Shown: piece after piece, positions 35,428-44,221 of the stretch
Position numbering within the stretch: position 1 is the first letter of the stretch
Layout of the letters: each line of letters starts with the position of its first letter
Source: Enterocloster lavalensis
Lineage (GTDB): Bacteria; Bacillota; Clostridia; Lachnospirales; Lachnospiraceae
Direction of reading: 5' to 3'
DNA length: 64,000 nucleotides
Assembly (NCBI RefSeq): GCF_902364025.1
Contig: NZ_CABJCG010000015.1
Location: forward strand, 58,138-122,137
Notes under the pieces: generated by a model
What the model was told of the DNA's origin: nothing
The model's database searches: none
What the model saw: only the letters and a program-made list of their open reading frames with translations
Made by a program: the position numbers and the translations under genes

Positions 35428-36840
35428 TTACACCGGATAAGCCTTACTATTCTTATCCGCCACAGTCTGATCCACCTTAGTCTGCTGCGCCTCTCTATAA
35501 ATAAAGAAGTCCTTGGCAACCTGCGGGAACAGGGCGTAGCTGAGTACGTCCTCATCCTGCTGCTTCCACTGCGCGCACTCCTTCTCGAACTGGGGCAGCT
35601 GGGGCTCGATGAGATCGGCCGGACGGCAGGTGATGGGCGTCTCGTCGCCGATGATCTTCTTCTGTACTTCCGGATTGAAGGGCTTTACGGTCTGGCCGAA
35701 CTCGCCCAGCATGATCTTCTTAGATTCCTTGGGAACCATCTTGTAGCGCTCGCCCATGATCACGTTCAGCACAGCCTGGGTGCCCACGATCTGGGAGGAC
35801 GGGGTAACAAGGGGCGGCTCTCCGAAGTCCTTACGAACTCTCGGGATCTCCTCAAGCACCTGACGGTACTTGTCTTCCTGACCGGCTTCCTTTAACTGGT
35901 TCACCAGGTTGGACAGCATGCCGCCCGGCACCTGGTACTGCAGGGTCTTGATGTTTACGCCCAGCACCTTGGGATTGAGCAGGCCGCTCTTTAAGGCCTG
36001 GTCGCGGACTGGCTGGAAGTGATCAGCGATCTCCGCCAGCAGGGTCTGGTCATAGCCGGTGTCGTAGGGCGTTCCGCGGAAGGTCTCAACCATAACCTCG
36101 GTCGCCGGCTGGCTGGTACCCAGAGCCAGCGGAGACATCGCGCAGTCGATGATGTCGCAGCCTGCCTCCACTGCCTTTAAGTAGGTCATGGAAGCCACGC
36201 CGGAGGTGTAGTGGGTGTGCAGGTCGATGGGAAGGCTGGTGCCCTCCTTCAGAGCCGTCACCAGCTCAGCCGCCGCGTAGGGGGTCAGAAGTCCCGCCAT
36301 GTCCTTGATACACAGGGAGTCAGCGCCCATGTCCTCGATCTCTCTGGCGATGTTCTTCCAGTAGTCCAGGGTGTAGGCGTCGCCCAGGGTGTAGCACAGC
36401 GCGATCTGCGCATGGCCCTTCTCCTTGTTGGTAGCCTTCACGGCGGTCCGCAGGTTGCGGATATCGTTTAAGCAGTCGAAAATACGGATGATGTCAATGC
36501 CGTTGGCGATGGACTTCTGTACGAAGTATTCCACCACGTCGTCCGCGTAATGGTTGTAGCCCAGGATATTCTGGCCGCGGAACAGCATCTGTAACTTGGT
36601 GTTCTTGAATCCGGCTCTCAGCTTTCTCAGGCGCTCCCAGGGATCTTCCTTCAGGAAACGAAGGCAAGAATCAAAGGTTGCTCCGCCCCAGCACTCTACT
36701 GCGTAGTAGCCGACCTGATCCATTTTATCCACAATGGGCAGCATCTGGTCCGTAGACATTCTGGTTGCGAGCAAAGACTGATGGGCGTCACGCAGGACGG
36801 TTTCCACAATCTTTACCGGCTTTTTCTCTATCTCTGCCAT
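35428..36840 (-). CDS. oadA: biotin-dependent carboxyltransferase, oxaloacetate decarboxylase alpha / pyruvate carboxylase B type
   Basis: A 470-residue carboxyltransferase moving CO2 between biotin and pyruvate/oxaloacetate (5S transcarboxylase type). Seen: VLRDAHQSLLATRM (metal-binding), VECWGGATFDSCLRFLKEDPWERLR, LFRGQNILGY, IKDMAGLLTP with the carbamylated-Lys region, DLHTHYTSG (metal His pair) and GGMLSNL. It lacks a biotinyl domain, which is a separate gene here. AGGAGG lies ten bases before the ATG. Last gene of the five-gene operon starting at 40971. Confidence 0.93.
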   Translation of the reverse strand: MAEIEKKPVKIVETVLRDAHQSLLATRMSTDQMLPIVDKMDQVGYYAVECWGGATFDSCLRFLKEDPWERLRKLRAGFKNTKLQMLFRGQNILGYNHYADDVVEYFVQKSIANGIDIIRIFDCLNDIRNLRTAVKATNKEKGHAQIALCYTLGDAYTLDYWKNIAREIEDMGADSLCIKDMAGLLTPYAAAELVTALKEGTSLPIDLHTHYTSGVASMTYLKAVEAGCDIIDCAMSPLALGTSQPATEVMVETFRGTPYDTGYDQTLLAEIADHFQPVRDQALKSGLLNPKVLGVNIKTLQYQVPGGMLSNLVNQLKEAGQEDKYRQVLEEIPRVRKDFGEPPLVTPSSQIVGTQAVLNVIMGERYKMVPKESKKIMLGEFGQTVKPFNPEVQKKIIGDETPITCRPADLIEPQLPQFEKECAQWKQQDEDVLSYALFPQVAKDFFIYREAQQTKVDQTVADKNSKAYPV

Positions 36841-36881
36841 AGTTTATAATCCTCCTAAAATTTCAGTGAAATGTGGTCACG

Positions 36882-38027
36882 TTAAACTCCAAAGATCGCC
36901 ATAAATGTACCGGCGGCCACAGCCGTGCCGATTACGCCGGCCACGTTGGGGCCCATGGCATGCATCAGCAGGAAGTTGGTGGGATCCGCCTCCGCGCCTA
37001 CCTTCTGGGATACGCGGGCCGCCATGGGAACGGCGGATACGCCTGCCGAACCGATCAGCGGGTTGATCTTGCCGCCTGTGATCTTGCACAGCAGCTTGCC
37101 AAGAAGCACGCCGCCTGCGGTGCCGAAGATAAAGGCTACCAGGCCCAGGCCGACGATCTTTAAGGTGGTCCAGTTCAGGAACGCCTCCGCGCTGGTGGTC
37201 GCACCAACGGAGGTTCCCAGCAGGATCACTACGATATACATCAGAGCGTTGGACGCTGTCTCCGCCAGCTGCTTTACTACGCCGCACTCACGGAACAGGT
37301 TGCCCAGCATCAGCATACCTACCAGGGGAGCGGTGGACGGCAGGATCAGACACACCACGATGGTAACGATGATGGGGAATAAAATCTTCTCCAGCTTGGA
37401 TACCGGACGAAGCTGCTCCATCTTGATCTTGCGCTCTTTTTCAGTGGTCAGAAGCTTCATGACCGGCGGCTGGATGATCGGCACCAGCGCCATGTAGGAG
37501 TATGCCGCCACGGCGATGGGGCCCATGATCTGGCTCTGTCCCAGCTTACTGCACAGGAACAGAGAGGTGGGGCCGTCGGCTCCACCGATGATGGAGATAG
37601 CCGCCGCTTCCTTGCCGTTGAATCCCAAAAGGATCGCAAAGAAGTAAGCGGAGTAAATCCCCACCTGGGCGGCGGCGCCCATAAGGAAGCTGATGGGGTT
37701 GGCGATCAGGGGACCGAAGTCCGTCATCGCGCCCACGCCCAGGAAAATCAGTGACGGCAGGATACTCCACTCGTCCAGCTGGAAGAAGTACCAGAGGAGT
37801 CCGCCGGTTCCGTTGGATGTCTGCTCGGGAGAGTACATAATCTCCGGGTAAATGTTTACCAGCAGCATACCAAAGGAAATTGGGATCAGAAGCAGCGGTT
37901 CAAAGCCTTTCTTAATTGCAAGGAATAAGAAAACCAGGGCCACTCCGATCATAGCATAATTGCCTGGCTGCAGATGGAAAAACGCCATCTGGTCCAGGAG
38001 GTTGTTCACAATAGTGCCAAAATCCAT
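36882..38027 (-). CDS. oadB: Na+-translocating decarboxylase beta subunit
   Basis: A 381-residue polytopic membrane protein of the OadB/MmdB/GcdB family that decarboxylates carboxybiotin and pumps Na+. Hallmarks: GVGAMTDFGPLIANP, GFNGKEAAAISIIGGADGPTSLF with the Na+-binding Asp, and GSAGVSAVPMAARVSQ and LMHAMGPNVAGVIGTAVAAG in the C-terminal half. ATG at 38027 has GGAGGG upstream. Operon order puts it between the biotin carrier and the alpha-type subunit. Confidence 0.95.
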   Translation of the reverse strand: MDFGTIVNNLLDQMAFFHLQPGNYAMIGVALVFLFLAIKKGFEPLLLIPISFGMLLVNIYPEIMYSPEQTSNGTGGLLWYFFQLDEWSILPSLIFLGVGAMTDFGPLIANPISFLMGAAAQVGIYSAYFFAILLGFNGKEAAAISIIGGADGPTSLFLCSKLGQSQIMGPIAVAAYSYMALVPIIQPPVMKLLTTEKERKIKMEQLRPVSKLEKILFPIIVTIVVCLILPSTAPLVGMLMLGNLFRECGVVKQLAETASNALMYIVVILLGTSVGATTSAEAFLNWTTLKIVGLGLVAFIFGTAGGVLLGKLLCKITGGKINPLIGSAGVSAVPMAARVSQKVGAEADPTNFLLMHAMGPNVAGVIGTAVAAGTFMAIFGV

Positions 38028-38075
38028 AATGTTCCCTCCATGTGGATCCACATTGCTGCAAATCCATCCTTATGA

Positions 38076-38480
38076 TTAGTTCAGAGTAGCTAAAACCGCG
38101 CCGGATTCAACGGAATCGCCGGTGGATACATTGATGCTGGCAACTGTGCCGTCCTGCGGAGCCACGATGTCGTTCTCCATCTTCATGGCTTCCAGAACCA
38201 GGATGGTATCACCCTTCTTAACTGCCTGACCTGCGGACGCCTTAACGCCCACTACCTTGCCGGGCATGGGAGCGGTAACCTTCACCGCGCCTGCTGCGCC
38301 TGCCGGAGCCGCTGCGGGAGCGGGGGCCGGAGCTGCCGCCGGAGCCGGAGCCGCCGGGGCCGCCGGGGCCGCCGGAGCTACAGGTGCCGCTGCGGGGGCT
38401 GCTGCCACGCCGCTGGCCGCGCCTTCTTCAACCGTTACTGCATATGCTTTTCCATTCACTGTAATTGTATAACTCTTCAT
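38076..38480 (-). CDS. biotin carboxyl carrier protein
   Basis: A 134-residue biotinyl protein. The N-terminal beta strand YTITVNGKAYAVTVEEG is followed by a Pro/Ala linker and the biotinyl domain with VLEAMKMENDI, where Lys is biotinylated. It probably serves as the shared carboxyl carrier between both carboxyltransferases and the beta subunit of this operon (like the 1.3S subunit or MmdC). GGAGG precedes the ATG. The 200 bases upstream hold a structured repeat element. Confidence 0.95.
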   Translation of the reverse strand: MKSYTITVNGKAYAVTVEEGAASGVAAAPAAAPVAPAAPAAPAAPAPAAAPAPAPAAAPAGAAGAVKVTAPMPGKVVGVKASAGQAVKKGDTILVLEAMKMENDIVAPQDGTVASINVSTGDSVESGAVLATLN

Positions 38481-38523
38481 GGTTCAATTCCTCCTGAATT
38501 GGGTATGATTCTTATTTTTATCG

Positions 38524-38656
38524 TATCTGTTCAGTACCTTCACAGATACGAGCAAAAATCCATTTAAAACCGACTTCGTCGATGGGATTTTTGCCTGCAA
38601 GCTTAGTTTTCCGTATGGTCAGCGCAGCAAGTGCGCAGACCTACTGAACAGTTACT
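38524..38656. repeat. TIR-bounded structured element inside the operon
   Basis: On the minus strand the segment starts GTAACTGTTCAGTA and ends TACTGAACAGATAC, imperfect 14-base terminal inverted repeats. Inside are GCAAAAATCC...GGATTTTTGC and a TGCGCACTTGCTGCGC hairpin. It fills the gap between the delta-type subunit and the biotin carrier genes and could be a MITE-like insertion or mRNA processing site. Confidence 0.6.
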
Positions 38657-38683
38657 TTTTATCAAACTAATCGATTATTCAGT

Positions 38684-39502
38684 TTAATTCTGTTTCCACT
38701 TAGAACCGGGAAGCCGGCGGATGGAACGCACCACCAGGCCGTTGGAAGAAGTGCCCTGGTAAGCCGCAATCGCCGCGCTGATCACAGCCACAAGCTCCGC
38801 GTCCTCCATCAGGTCCTCCGTCTGCACAGGGGCAGGCGCCGCTGCGGGCGCGGGAGCCGGGGCAGGTGCCGGGGCGGGCGCGGGGGCCGCTTTTGCGTTC
38901 TTCTGATTCTCTTCCCACTTATGGATGAACTTAAAGCAGCAGATCAGCAGGCTGATAAATACCAGCACGCTGAACACGGTGCCGATACCCAGGGCCGAAT
39001 ACACGCCGCCGGCCTCCATCTTCTGGGCCGTGGTCTGATTTGCATCGTCGCCGCCAACGGGAAGGATTTCCACCTTCATATCGCCGGTCATGCCGTTGAT
39101 GTTCATCACATATTTCATTTCGCCTTCGTCAAAGGTAGCGCCCATGGAAACGGTGTAGGTGGTATCCGGAAGCTGCACCACCTTGGCGTTCTCCACATCC
39201 AGGCCGTGAATGACGCCGTACTCGCTCTTGGCCTCTCTTATGACCTCCAGCGCCTCCGCAAGGCCGTCATTGCCCTGGGCCTTGTAGAAATCCCGCTGGA
39301 TCAGCAGGCTCTCCTCATTGGCAATCAGAATGCTGACCGCCTGCTGGAGTACCATCTGCTCCGTATAGGCATCCGCCGCCACGCCCTCGGTGGAAATCTT
39401 AGGCGCTTCCGCGGCATTATCCTCAGCGGAGCAGGCCGACAGGCTCATCAGGCAAGCCGCCGTCAACAGCGCTGCCGCCGCTCGTTTCAATAATCCTTTC
39501 AT
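38684..39502 (-). CDS. OadG/MmdD-like lipoprotein subunit of the decarboxylase
   Basis: A 272-residue protein with an unusual layout. It begins with a lipoprotein signal (LLTAACLMSLSAC, lipobox LSAC) and a folded extracytoplasmic domain of about 140 residues. Then come one membrane helix (ALGIGTVFSVLVFISLLICCFKFI), a Pro/Ala linker (APAPAPAP) and a short C-terminal stretch (ELVAVISAAIAAYQG...LVVRSIRRLPGSKW). The helix and tail match the OadG gamma/delta subunits, which are normally about 80-140 residues and lack the N-terminal domain. It likely anchors the complex and aids assembly. GAGAGG before ATG. Confidence 0.85.
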   Translation of the reverse strand: MKGLLKRAAAALLTAACLMSLSACSAEDNAAEAPKISTEGVAADAYTEQMVLQQAVSILIANEESLLIQRDFYKAQGNDGLAEALEVIREAKSEYGVIHGLDVENAKVVQLPDTTYTVSMGATFDEGEMKYVMNINGMTGDMKVEILPVGGDDANQTTAQKMEAGGVYSALGIGTVFSVLVFISLLICCFKFIHKWEENQKNAKAAPAPAPAPAPAPAPAAAPAPVQTEDLMEDAELVAVISAAIAAYQGTSSNGLVVRSIRRLPGSKWKQN

Positions 39503-39519
39503 ATGCCTGTCACCTCTCT

Positions 39520-40971
39520 TTAAACCGTGCCATGCTTTTTAGACGGACGGTCCTCTCTTTTTGTGAACAGCATCTCAAACGCTGCGATCACACGCTGGCG
39601 GGTCTCCCCGGCCTTGATGATATCGTCGATATATCCTCTCCTGGCTGCTGCCAGAGCGCTGGACTGAAGAGCGGCGTACTGGGCGGTTTTCTCATTGATC
39701 AGCGCCACGCTGTCCTCAGCCGCCTCGATCTCCTTGGCGTACATGATCTTCACGGCCTCGGCCGGGTCCATCATGCCGATGGCCGCGTTCTCCCAGGCGT
39801 ACACCACATCCGCGCCGATGGACTTGCTGCCCATGGTCAGATATGCGCTGCCCAGCGCGTCCTTCACGATCACGGTCACCTTGGGAACGCTGGCGTTGGC
39901 GTAAGCGTAGGTCAGACGGCCCGCAGCCTTGGCGATCAGCTTCTCGGTGCACTTGCTGGCCTTGTAGCCCTTGACGTTCACCAGAGACAGCACGGGGATG
40001 TTAAAGGAATCGCAGAAGTTGATGAAGTCCGCAGCCTTGTCGCAGCCCTTCGCAGACAGCACCGGCTCGTACTCCGCGGTTTTCTCTCCGTTCTCGTAAA
40101 CCTCGCTGCGGTTTGCCACACAGCCGACGGTGGTTCCGTTCAGACGGATAAAACCGGTCACCATAGAGGGGTCATAGTTCTTCTTAACTTCCATGAAGAA
40201 GTTGTTGTCGGAAATGATGGACAGCGCCAGCGCGGTATCGCCTGCGCAGCCTGCCAGCTCGCCGCTAATGCGGTTTAAATCGTCCTGGCACTCGCCGTAG
40301 GACATGTCGTCCTCATTGTTGGACGGCAAAATGGATACCAACGTGCGGATCTGTCCGAGAATGGAAGCCTCGTCGCCTGTGAAATCCACCAGGCCGGCCT
40401 CTGCGCTCTGGAACGCCGCGCTGGAGGTGTCGCACTTGGATGTATAGTTGCCTTTGAGCGCGTTGGGAGCGTTCACAAACAGCTTCGCGGACTTGTCCTC
40501 CATGAAGGTGAAATCCGTGATCGCCGCGGACACTGCCATGCCGCCGCCGCAGGTGCCGAAGATCGCGGAAATCTGCGGAATCACTCCGGAAGCCATGGTC
40601 TGATTTAAGTACACCTGGCCGAAGCCTGCCAGCGCATCCGTCGCCTCCTGGAGACGAAGTCCCGCGCAGTCGATCAGTCCGATCACCGGAGCGCCCATCT
40701 TCATAGCCATGGAATAGATATTGGAAATCTTCTTGGCGTGCATTTCGCCCATGGAACCGCCCAGTACGGAAGCGTCCTGGCTGTACACATACACGAGGCA
40801 GCCCTCAATGGTACCATAACCGGTCACCACGCCGTCGGCAGGGGTCTCCTGCTCAGTCATGTTAAAGTCTGTGGTTCTGGCGGTGATGTACGCGCCGACT
40901 TCAACAAAACTGTTTTCATCAAGCAGTGCCGCAATCCGGCTGCTTGCTGAAGCTTGTGCTGAATTACTCAT
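39520..40971 (-). CDS. carboxyltransferase, methylmalonyl-CoA decarboxylase alpha / 12S type
   Basis: A 483-residue acyl-CoA carboxyltransferase of the crotonase fold (MmdA/PccB/12S family). Visible are ADGVVTGYGTIEGCLVYVYSQD, GGSMGEMHAKKISNIYSMAMK, GAPVIGLIDCAGLRLQEATDAL, FGTCGGGMAVSAA, and in the C-terminal half IPVLSLVNVKGY and GSKSIGADVVYAWENAAIGMMDPAEAVKIMY. Substitution of typical CoA-pocket residues cannot be judged here, so methylmalonyl-CoA or another acyl-CoA is possible. ATG at 40971 has GGAGG eight bases upstream. First gene of the operon. Confidence 0.9.
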   Translation of the reverse strand: MSNSAQASASSRIAALLDENSFVEVGAYITARTTDFNMTEQETPADGVVTGYGTIEGCLVYVYSQDASVLGGSMGEMHAKKISNIYSMAMKMGAPVIGLIDCAGLRLQEATDALAGFGQVYLNQTMASGVIPQISAIFGTCGGGMAVSAAITDFTFMEDKSAKLFVNAPNALKGNYTSKCDTSSAAFQSAEAGLVDFTGDEASILGQIRTLVSILPSNNEDDMSYGECQDDLNRISGELAGCAGDTALALSIISDNNFFMEVKKNYDPSMVTGFIRLNGTTVGCVANRSEVYENGEKTAEYEPVLSAKGCDKAADFINFCDSFNIPVLSLVNVKGYKASKCTEKLIAKAAGRLTYAYANASVPKVTVIVKDALGSAYLTMGSKSIGADVVYAWENAAIGMMDPAEAVKIMYAKEIEAAEDSVALINEKTAQYAALQSSALAAARRGYIDDIIKAGETRQRVIAAFEMLFTKREDRPSKKHGTV

Positions 40972-41063
40972 ATTGCAGTCCTCCATAAAAAAGTATTTTA
41001 CAACTTAGGCGGCGGCATCTGAAAAGCCGTCGCCTAAAGAATACAAAAATCTTGCCGATTATA

Positions 41064-41092
41064 ATTATATATTCATTCTGTGCAAATATCAA
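41064..41092 (-). promoter_or_regulatory. promoter of the decarboxylase operon
   Basis: Minus-strand TTGATA (41087-41092), 17 bases, TATAAT (41064-41069): a near-consensus promoter about 90 bases before the first start codon. Confidence 0.78.
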
Positions 41093-41143
41093 GACATTTA
41101 AATCAAAAATGGTGAAGGATTTAACAACTTTTTTCCTTATAAC

Positions 41144-42355
41144 CTATATAGCAAAAAACTTATCGTGTATAACCTGTACAGCTTTTTCCGCGTCCCTGCG
41201 CTCCACAAGCACGGATATTTTAATTTCACTGGTGGAGATCATGTTGATGTTGATGCCCGCGTCGTAGAGCGCCTCAAACAGCTTGGCCGCCACGCCCGGA
41301 TTGCCGATGACGCCCGCGCCCACCACGGACACCTTGGCCACGTCCGCATTTGTCTCCAGCACGCGGAACCGGATGCGCTCCTGGTTCTCCCGAAGCAGCT
41401 TCTCCGCCATGGCCAGGTCGGACTGGGCCACCGTGAAGCAGATGTCCTTGCCCTCCTCGTGGCCGATGCCCTGGAGAATGATGTCCACGTTGATGTTGTG
41501 CTGGGCCAGCAGGGAAAAGACCTTGAAGGACGTGCCGATCTCATTGGGCACCCCCAGAAGCGCGATCCGCGCGATATTTGTGTCCTTTGCCACGCTGCTG
41601 ATATATGATTTTTCCATTCGTTTTGCAACCTCCTTCACCTTTGTGCCCGGATTTCCGGAAAAGCTGGACAGAACCTCCAGGCTCACATTGTATTTCTTTG
41701 CCATTTCCACGGAGCGGTTGTGCAGCACCTGGGCGCCCAGGGTAGCCAGCTCCAGCATTTCATTGTATGTTACCTCGTCCAGTTTCCTGGCGTGGGGCAC
41801 CAGCCGCGGGTCCGCGGTGTAAACGCCGTCCACGTCGGTGTAAATCTGGCAGAGATCCGCGTGCAGGGACGCAGCCAGGGCCACGGCCGAGGTGTCCGAT
41901 CCGCCCCGCCCCAGGGTGGTGACGTCGTCGTAGCGGTTGATCCCCTGGAATCCGGTCACAATCACGATCCTGCGGGCGTCCAGTTCCGCCTCGATGCGCT
42001 CGGTGTCCACCTTCTTGATCCGGGCGTTCATGGACACGGTGTTGGTCACCATGCCGGCCTGCCACCCGGTGAGGGACACCACCGGGAATCCCAGCGCCTC
42101 CACGGCCATGGCGCAGAGGGCCACGGAAATCTGTTCCCCGGTGGACAAAAGCATGTCCATCTCGCGCGTGGATGCGCCGGGATTGATCTCCCTGGCCTTC
42201 TCAATCAGTTCGTCGGTGGTGTCGCCCTGAGCGCTCAGCACGGCCACCACCTGGTTTCCCGCCTTATAGGTATCCGTGATAATCTGCGCTACATGGCGCA
42301 GGCGGCCGCTATCCGCTACGGAAGTGCCGCCGAATTTCTGTACAATCAGGCTCAT
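41144..42355 (-). CDS. lysC: aspartate kinase
   Basis: A 403-residue aspartokinase making aspartyl phosphate for lysine, threonine and methionine. It has VQKFGGTSVAD at the start, STGEQISVALCAMAVEALG, VTGFQGINRYDDVTTLGRGGSDTSAVALA, the DVDGVYTADPRLV motif, and two C-terminal ACT domains (IARIALLGVPNE... and VSVVGAGVIGNPGVAAKLFEAL), which bind feedback inhibitors. Length is that of the monofunctional Bacillus-like alpha form. Its ATG overlaps the stop of the upstream TPR gene by four bases. Confidence 0.95.
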   Translation of the reverse strand: MSLIVQKFGGTSVADSGRLRHVAQIITDTYKAGNQVVAVLSAQGDTTDELIEKAREINPGASTREMDMLLSTGEQISVALCAMAVEALGFPVVSLTGWQAGMVTNTVSMNARIKKVDTERIEAELDARRIVIVTGFQGINRYDDVTTLGRGGSDTSAVALAASLHADLCQIYTDVDGVYTADPRLVPHARKLDEVTYNEMLELATLGAQVLHNRSVEMAKKYNVSLEVLSSFSGNPGTKVKEVAKRMEKSYISSVAKDTNIARIALLGVPNEIGTSFKVFSLLAQHNINVDIILQGIGHEEGKDICFTVAQSDLAMAEKLLRENQERIRFRVLETNADVAKVSVVGAGVIGNPGVAAKLFEALYDAGININMISTSEIKISVLVERRDAEKAVQVIHDKFFAI

Positions 42356-43308
42356 GAATCGGTTCCTCTCTCTCTGTCTGTATGATCCTTGTCCGGGACA
42401 CCGCGCCTCTCTCCGGCGGCGCCGGCCTGCAGCTTTTTCAGAAGCATTTCCGCTTCCCTGCCCATCTGCAGGTCTTTTCCGTGTTTGGCGGCGTAGGCCA
42501 AATGCTTCTTTGCCTCTCCGGTTCGGCCCAGGGCCAGCTCCATCCGCCCCAGGTCAAAGGCCTGCCGCACCCGGGTAAGGGGGGTATCCTTCACCTGCTT
42601 TATTTCCCGGCAGGCCCGGTAAGCCCCCTCCAGGCCTTCCTCCTGAAAGGCCCGGCTGATCCGCTCCGTCCGTTCCGCGTGCTGAATCAGCAGGCCTGTG
42701 CGGCCACCAGCCACCCCGTTTGCCGCGTAACGCATGTCCTGGAGCGCTTCCCGCAGCGCCTCCGTCTCCATATGGTGGCTATAATAGCAGACCATCACGC
42801 CATGGCAGATCAGCTCCTCCACCGGGGTGGGCTCGCAGCGCAGCAGGCGGCTTACCAGCTCCCGCGCCTCCTCCCAACGCCCCATATAACCCAGGGCCGT
42901 GGCAAAATTGGCCGCCAGTCTCCCGCAGCCTCCCTCCCGAACGCTCTGTTTGGGCATCCGTGCCTGCTGCAGCCTCAGGGCGCTCTCGTACATCAGCCCC
43001 GCGTACAGCCGCGGATCGCATCTCTTCTCCATGACCCCCAGAATTCTGTAGCTGCCAACTAAGCCCAGCAAAAATCCCGCCAGCGAAACCCCAAGGGCCA
43101 GCAGCAAAAGCAGAAAATGGGTTTTCAGATCGACCCCGGTGATAAGCTCGAAGGCCGTAAACACCACAATCAGCCACAGACCGGCCACCTGAAGCATTTT
43201 CCCGAAGGCGCCCCAGCGCGTAAAACGGGCCAAATCCTGTGGATCGGCCCGATCCGTATAGAAGGGTTCCAGAAGCTCCCGCACCGGAACCCGAAATGTC
43301 TGTTTCAA
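42352..43308 (-). CDS. membrane protein with TPR-like helical repeats, coupled to lysC
   Basis: A 318-residue protein of unknown function. Two adjacent hydrophobic segments (LQVAGLWLIVVFTAFELITG and FLLLLLALGVSLAGFLLGLVG) lie at about 38-85. The rest is a soluble helical domain with TPR-like pairs (ATALGYMGRWEEARELVSRLL, DLGRMELALGRTGEAKKHLAYAAKHG). The start appears to be TTG at 43308 with GGGAG six bases upstream; no suitable ATG exists nearby. Overlap with lysC implies translational coupling, though a functional link is not obvious. Confidence 0.7.
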   Translation of the reverse strand: MKQTFRVPVRELLEPFYTDRADPQDLARFTRWGAFGKMLQVAGLWLIVVFTAFELITGVDLKTHFLLLLLALGVSLAGFLLGLVGSYRILGVMEKRCDPRLYAGLMYESALRLQQARMPKQSVREGGCGRLAANFATALGYMGRWEEARELVSRLLRCEPTPVEELICHGVMVCYYSHHMETEALREALQDMRYAANGVAGGRTGLLIQHAERTERISRAFQEEGLEGAYRACREIKQVKDTPLTRVRQAFDLGRMELALGRTGEAKKHLAYAAKHGKDLQMGREAEMLLKKLQAGAAGERRGVPDKDHTDRERGTDS

Positions 43309-43361
43309 ATCAATCTCCCAACCTTTCTCAGGACCGTAGCCCCGCCTCGTTTAACACGGTG

Positions 43362-44174
43362 CTAGTAAAAATACTCTTTCAAATCCAGCCCGGTCGCCGC
43401 TTCCAGCTCGTCGCCCCACTCCGGCGTATTATAGAACAGGATACAGCCCTGGCCGCCATCGTCCGTAGCCAGCAGACGCTTGGGATTACCCTCCGTCTCA
43501 AACACCTGGTTCATGAACTCGATCACTTCACAGTCCAGCCAATCGCCGAAATAAATGGCCTCGAAGGTGTAGGGCGTGCCGTTGTACCGGAAGGACAGCA
43601 CCTGCGTGCCGGAGTCCTCCTCATAGTTCACGTCGTCGGTGTTCTCCACAATGTCGGTGATCTCAAACTCCCCGCCGCTGATGGCGATCACGCCGTTCAG
43701 GAAATCCGTATACATACAGCCCATGTCAAAGACCTCCGTGTCGAAGGCGTACACCTTGTCCGACGTGGGAATCCAGTTCCAGTCGTCGTCATAATCTCCG
43801 TATCCCCAGCTGGATAACAGCATGCGGTACTCGAACCCCGGGTCGTACTCCAGATAATAGTCGTACATCCCCGCATAGGCCTCGTCGACTTCCACCATCC
43901 TGTAGGTGTCCTCTATCTCGTTTACGACCTCGTCGGGCACATAAAGCCCAAATGCGGCGAGGTCCGCCGCCACCTCGTCGGTCGGCCTGCGCGCTCTCAG
44001 CGGCTCGGTCTCCGCCCCGGTATTGGCCTCGGTTTCGGCCGCCGCCGTCTCGTTCTCGTTGAAGATGTCAAACGAAGCCACCGGCTTGTCGATACTTTGG
44101 CCCGCTTTAATCCCCTGGCTGGTCATGGAGAGGTAAAACAACAGCGCGGTCAGGCAAAGCTTTTTGATCAACAT
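43362..44174 (-). CDS. secreted acidic protein of unknown function
   Basis: A 270-residue protein with a short signal-peptide-like start (KLCLTALLFYLSMTSQGI), a Glu/Thr/Ala-rich disordered stretch (ETAAAETEANTGAETE) and a very acidic, Tyr/Trp/Asp-rich body (WGYGDYDDDWNWIPTSDKVYAFDTE). No catalytic motif seen and no family recognised. AGGGGGA lies before the ATG. The gene precedes the TPR protein and lysC by 53 bases and may be in the same transcript. Confidence 0.65.
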   Translation of the reverse strand: MLIKKLCLTALLFYLSMTSQGIKAGQSIDKPVASFDIFNENETAAAETEANTGAETEPLRARRPTDEVAADLAAFGLYVPDEVVNEIEDTYRMVEVDEAYAGMYDYYLEYDPGFEYRMLLSSWGYGDYDDDWNWIPTSDKVYAFDTEVFDMGCMYTDFLNGVIAISGGEFEITDIVENTDDVNYEEDSGTQVLSFRYNGTPYTFEAIYFGDWLDCEVIEFMNQVFETEGNPKRLLATDDGGQGCILFYNTPEWGDELEAATGLDLKEYFY

Positions 44175-44221
44175 AATTCTTCCCCCTCGGTTTTAATTTA
44201 GAAAATGCATGGTTTTCTAAA

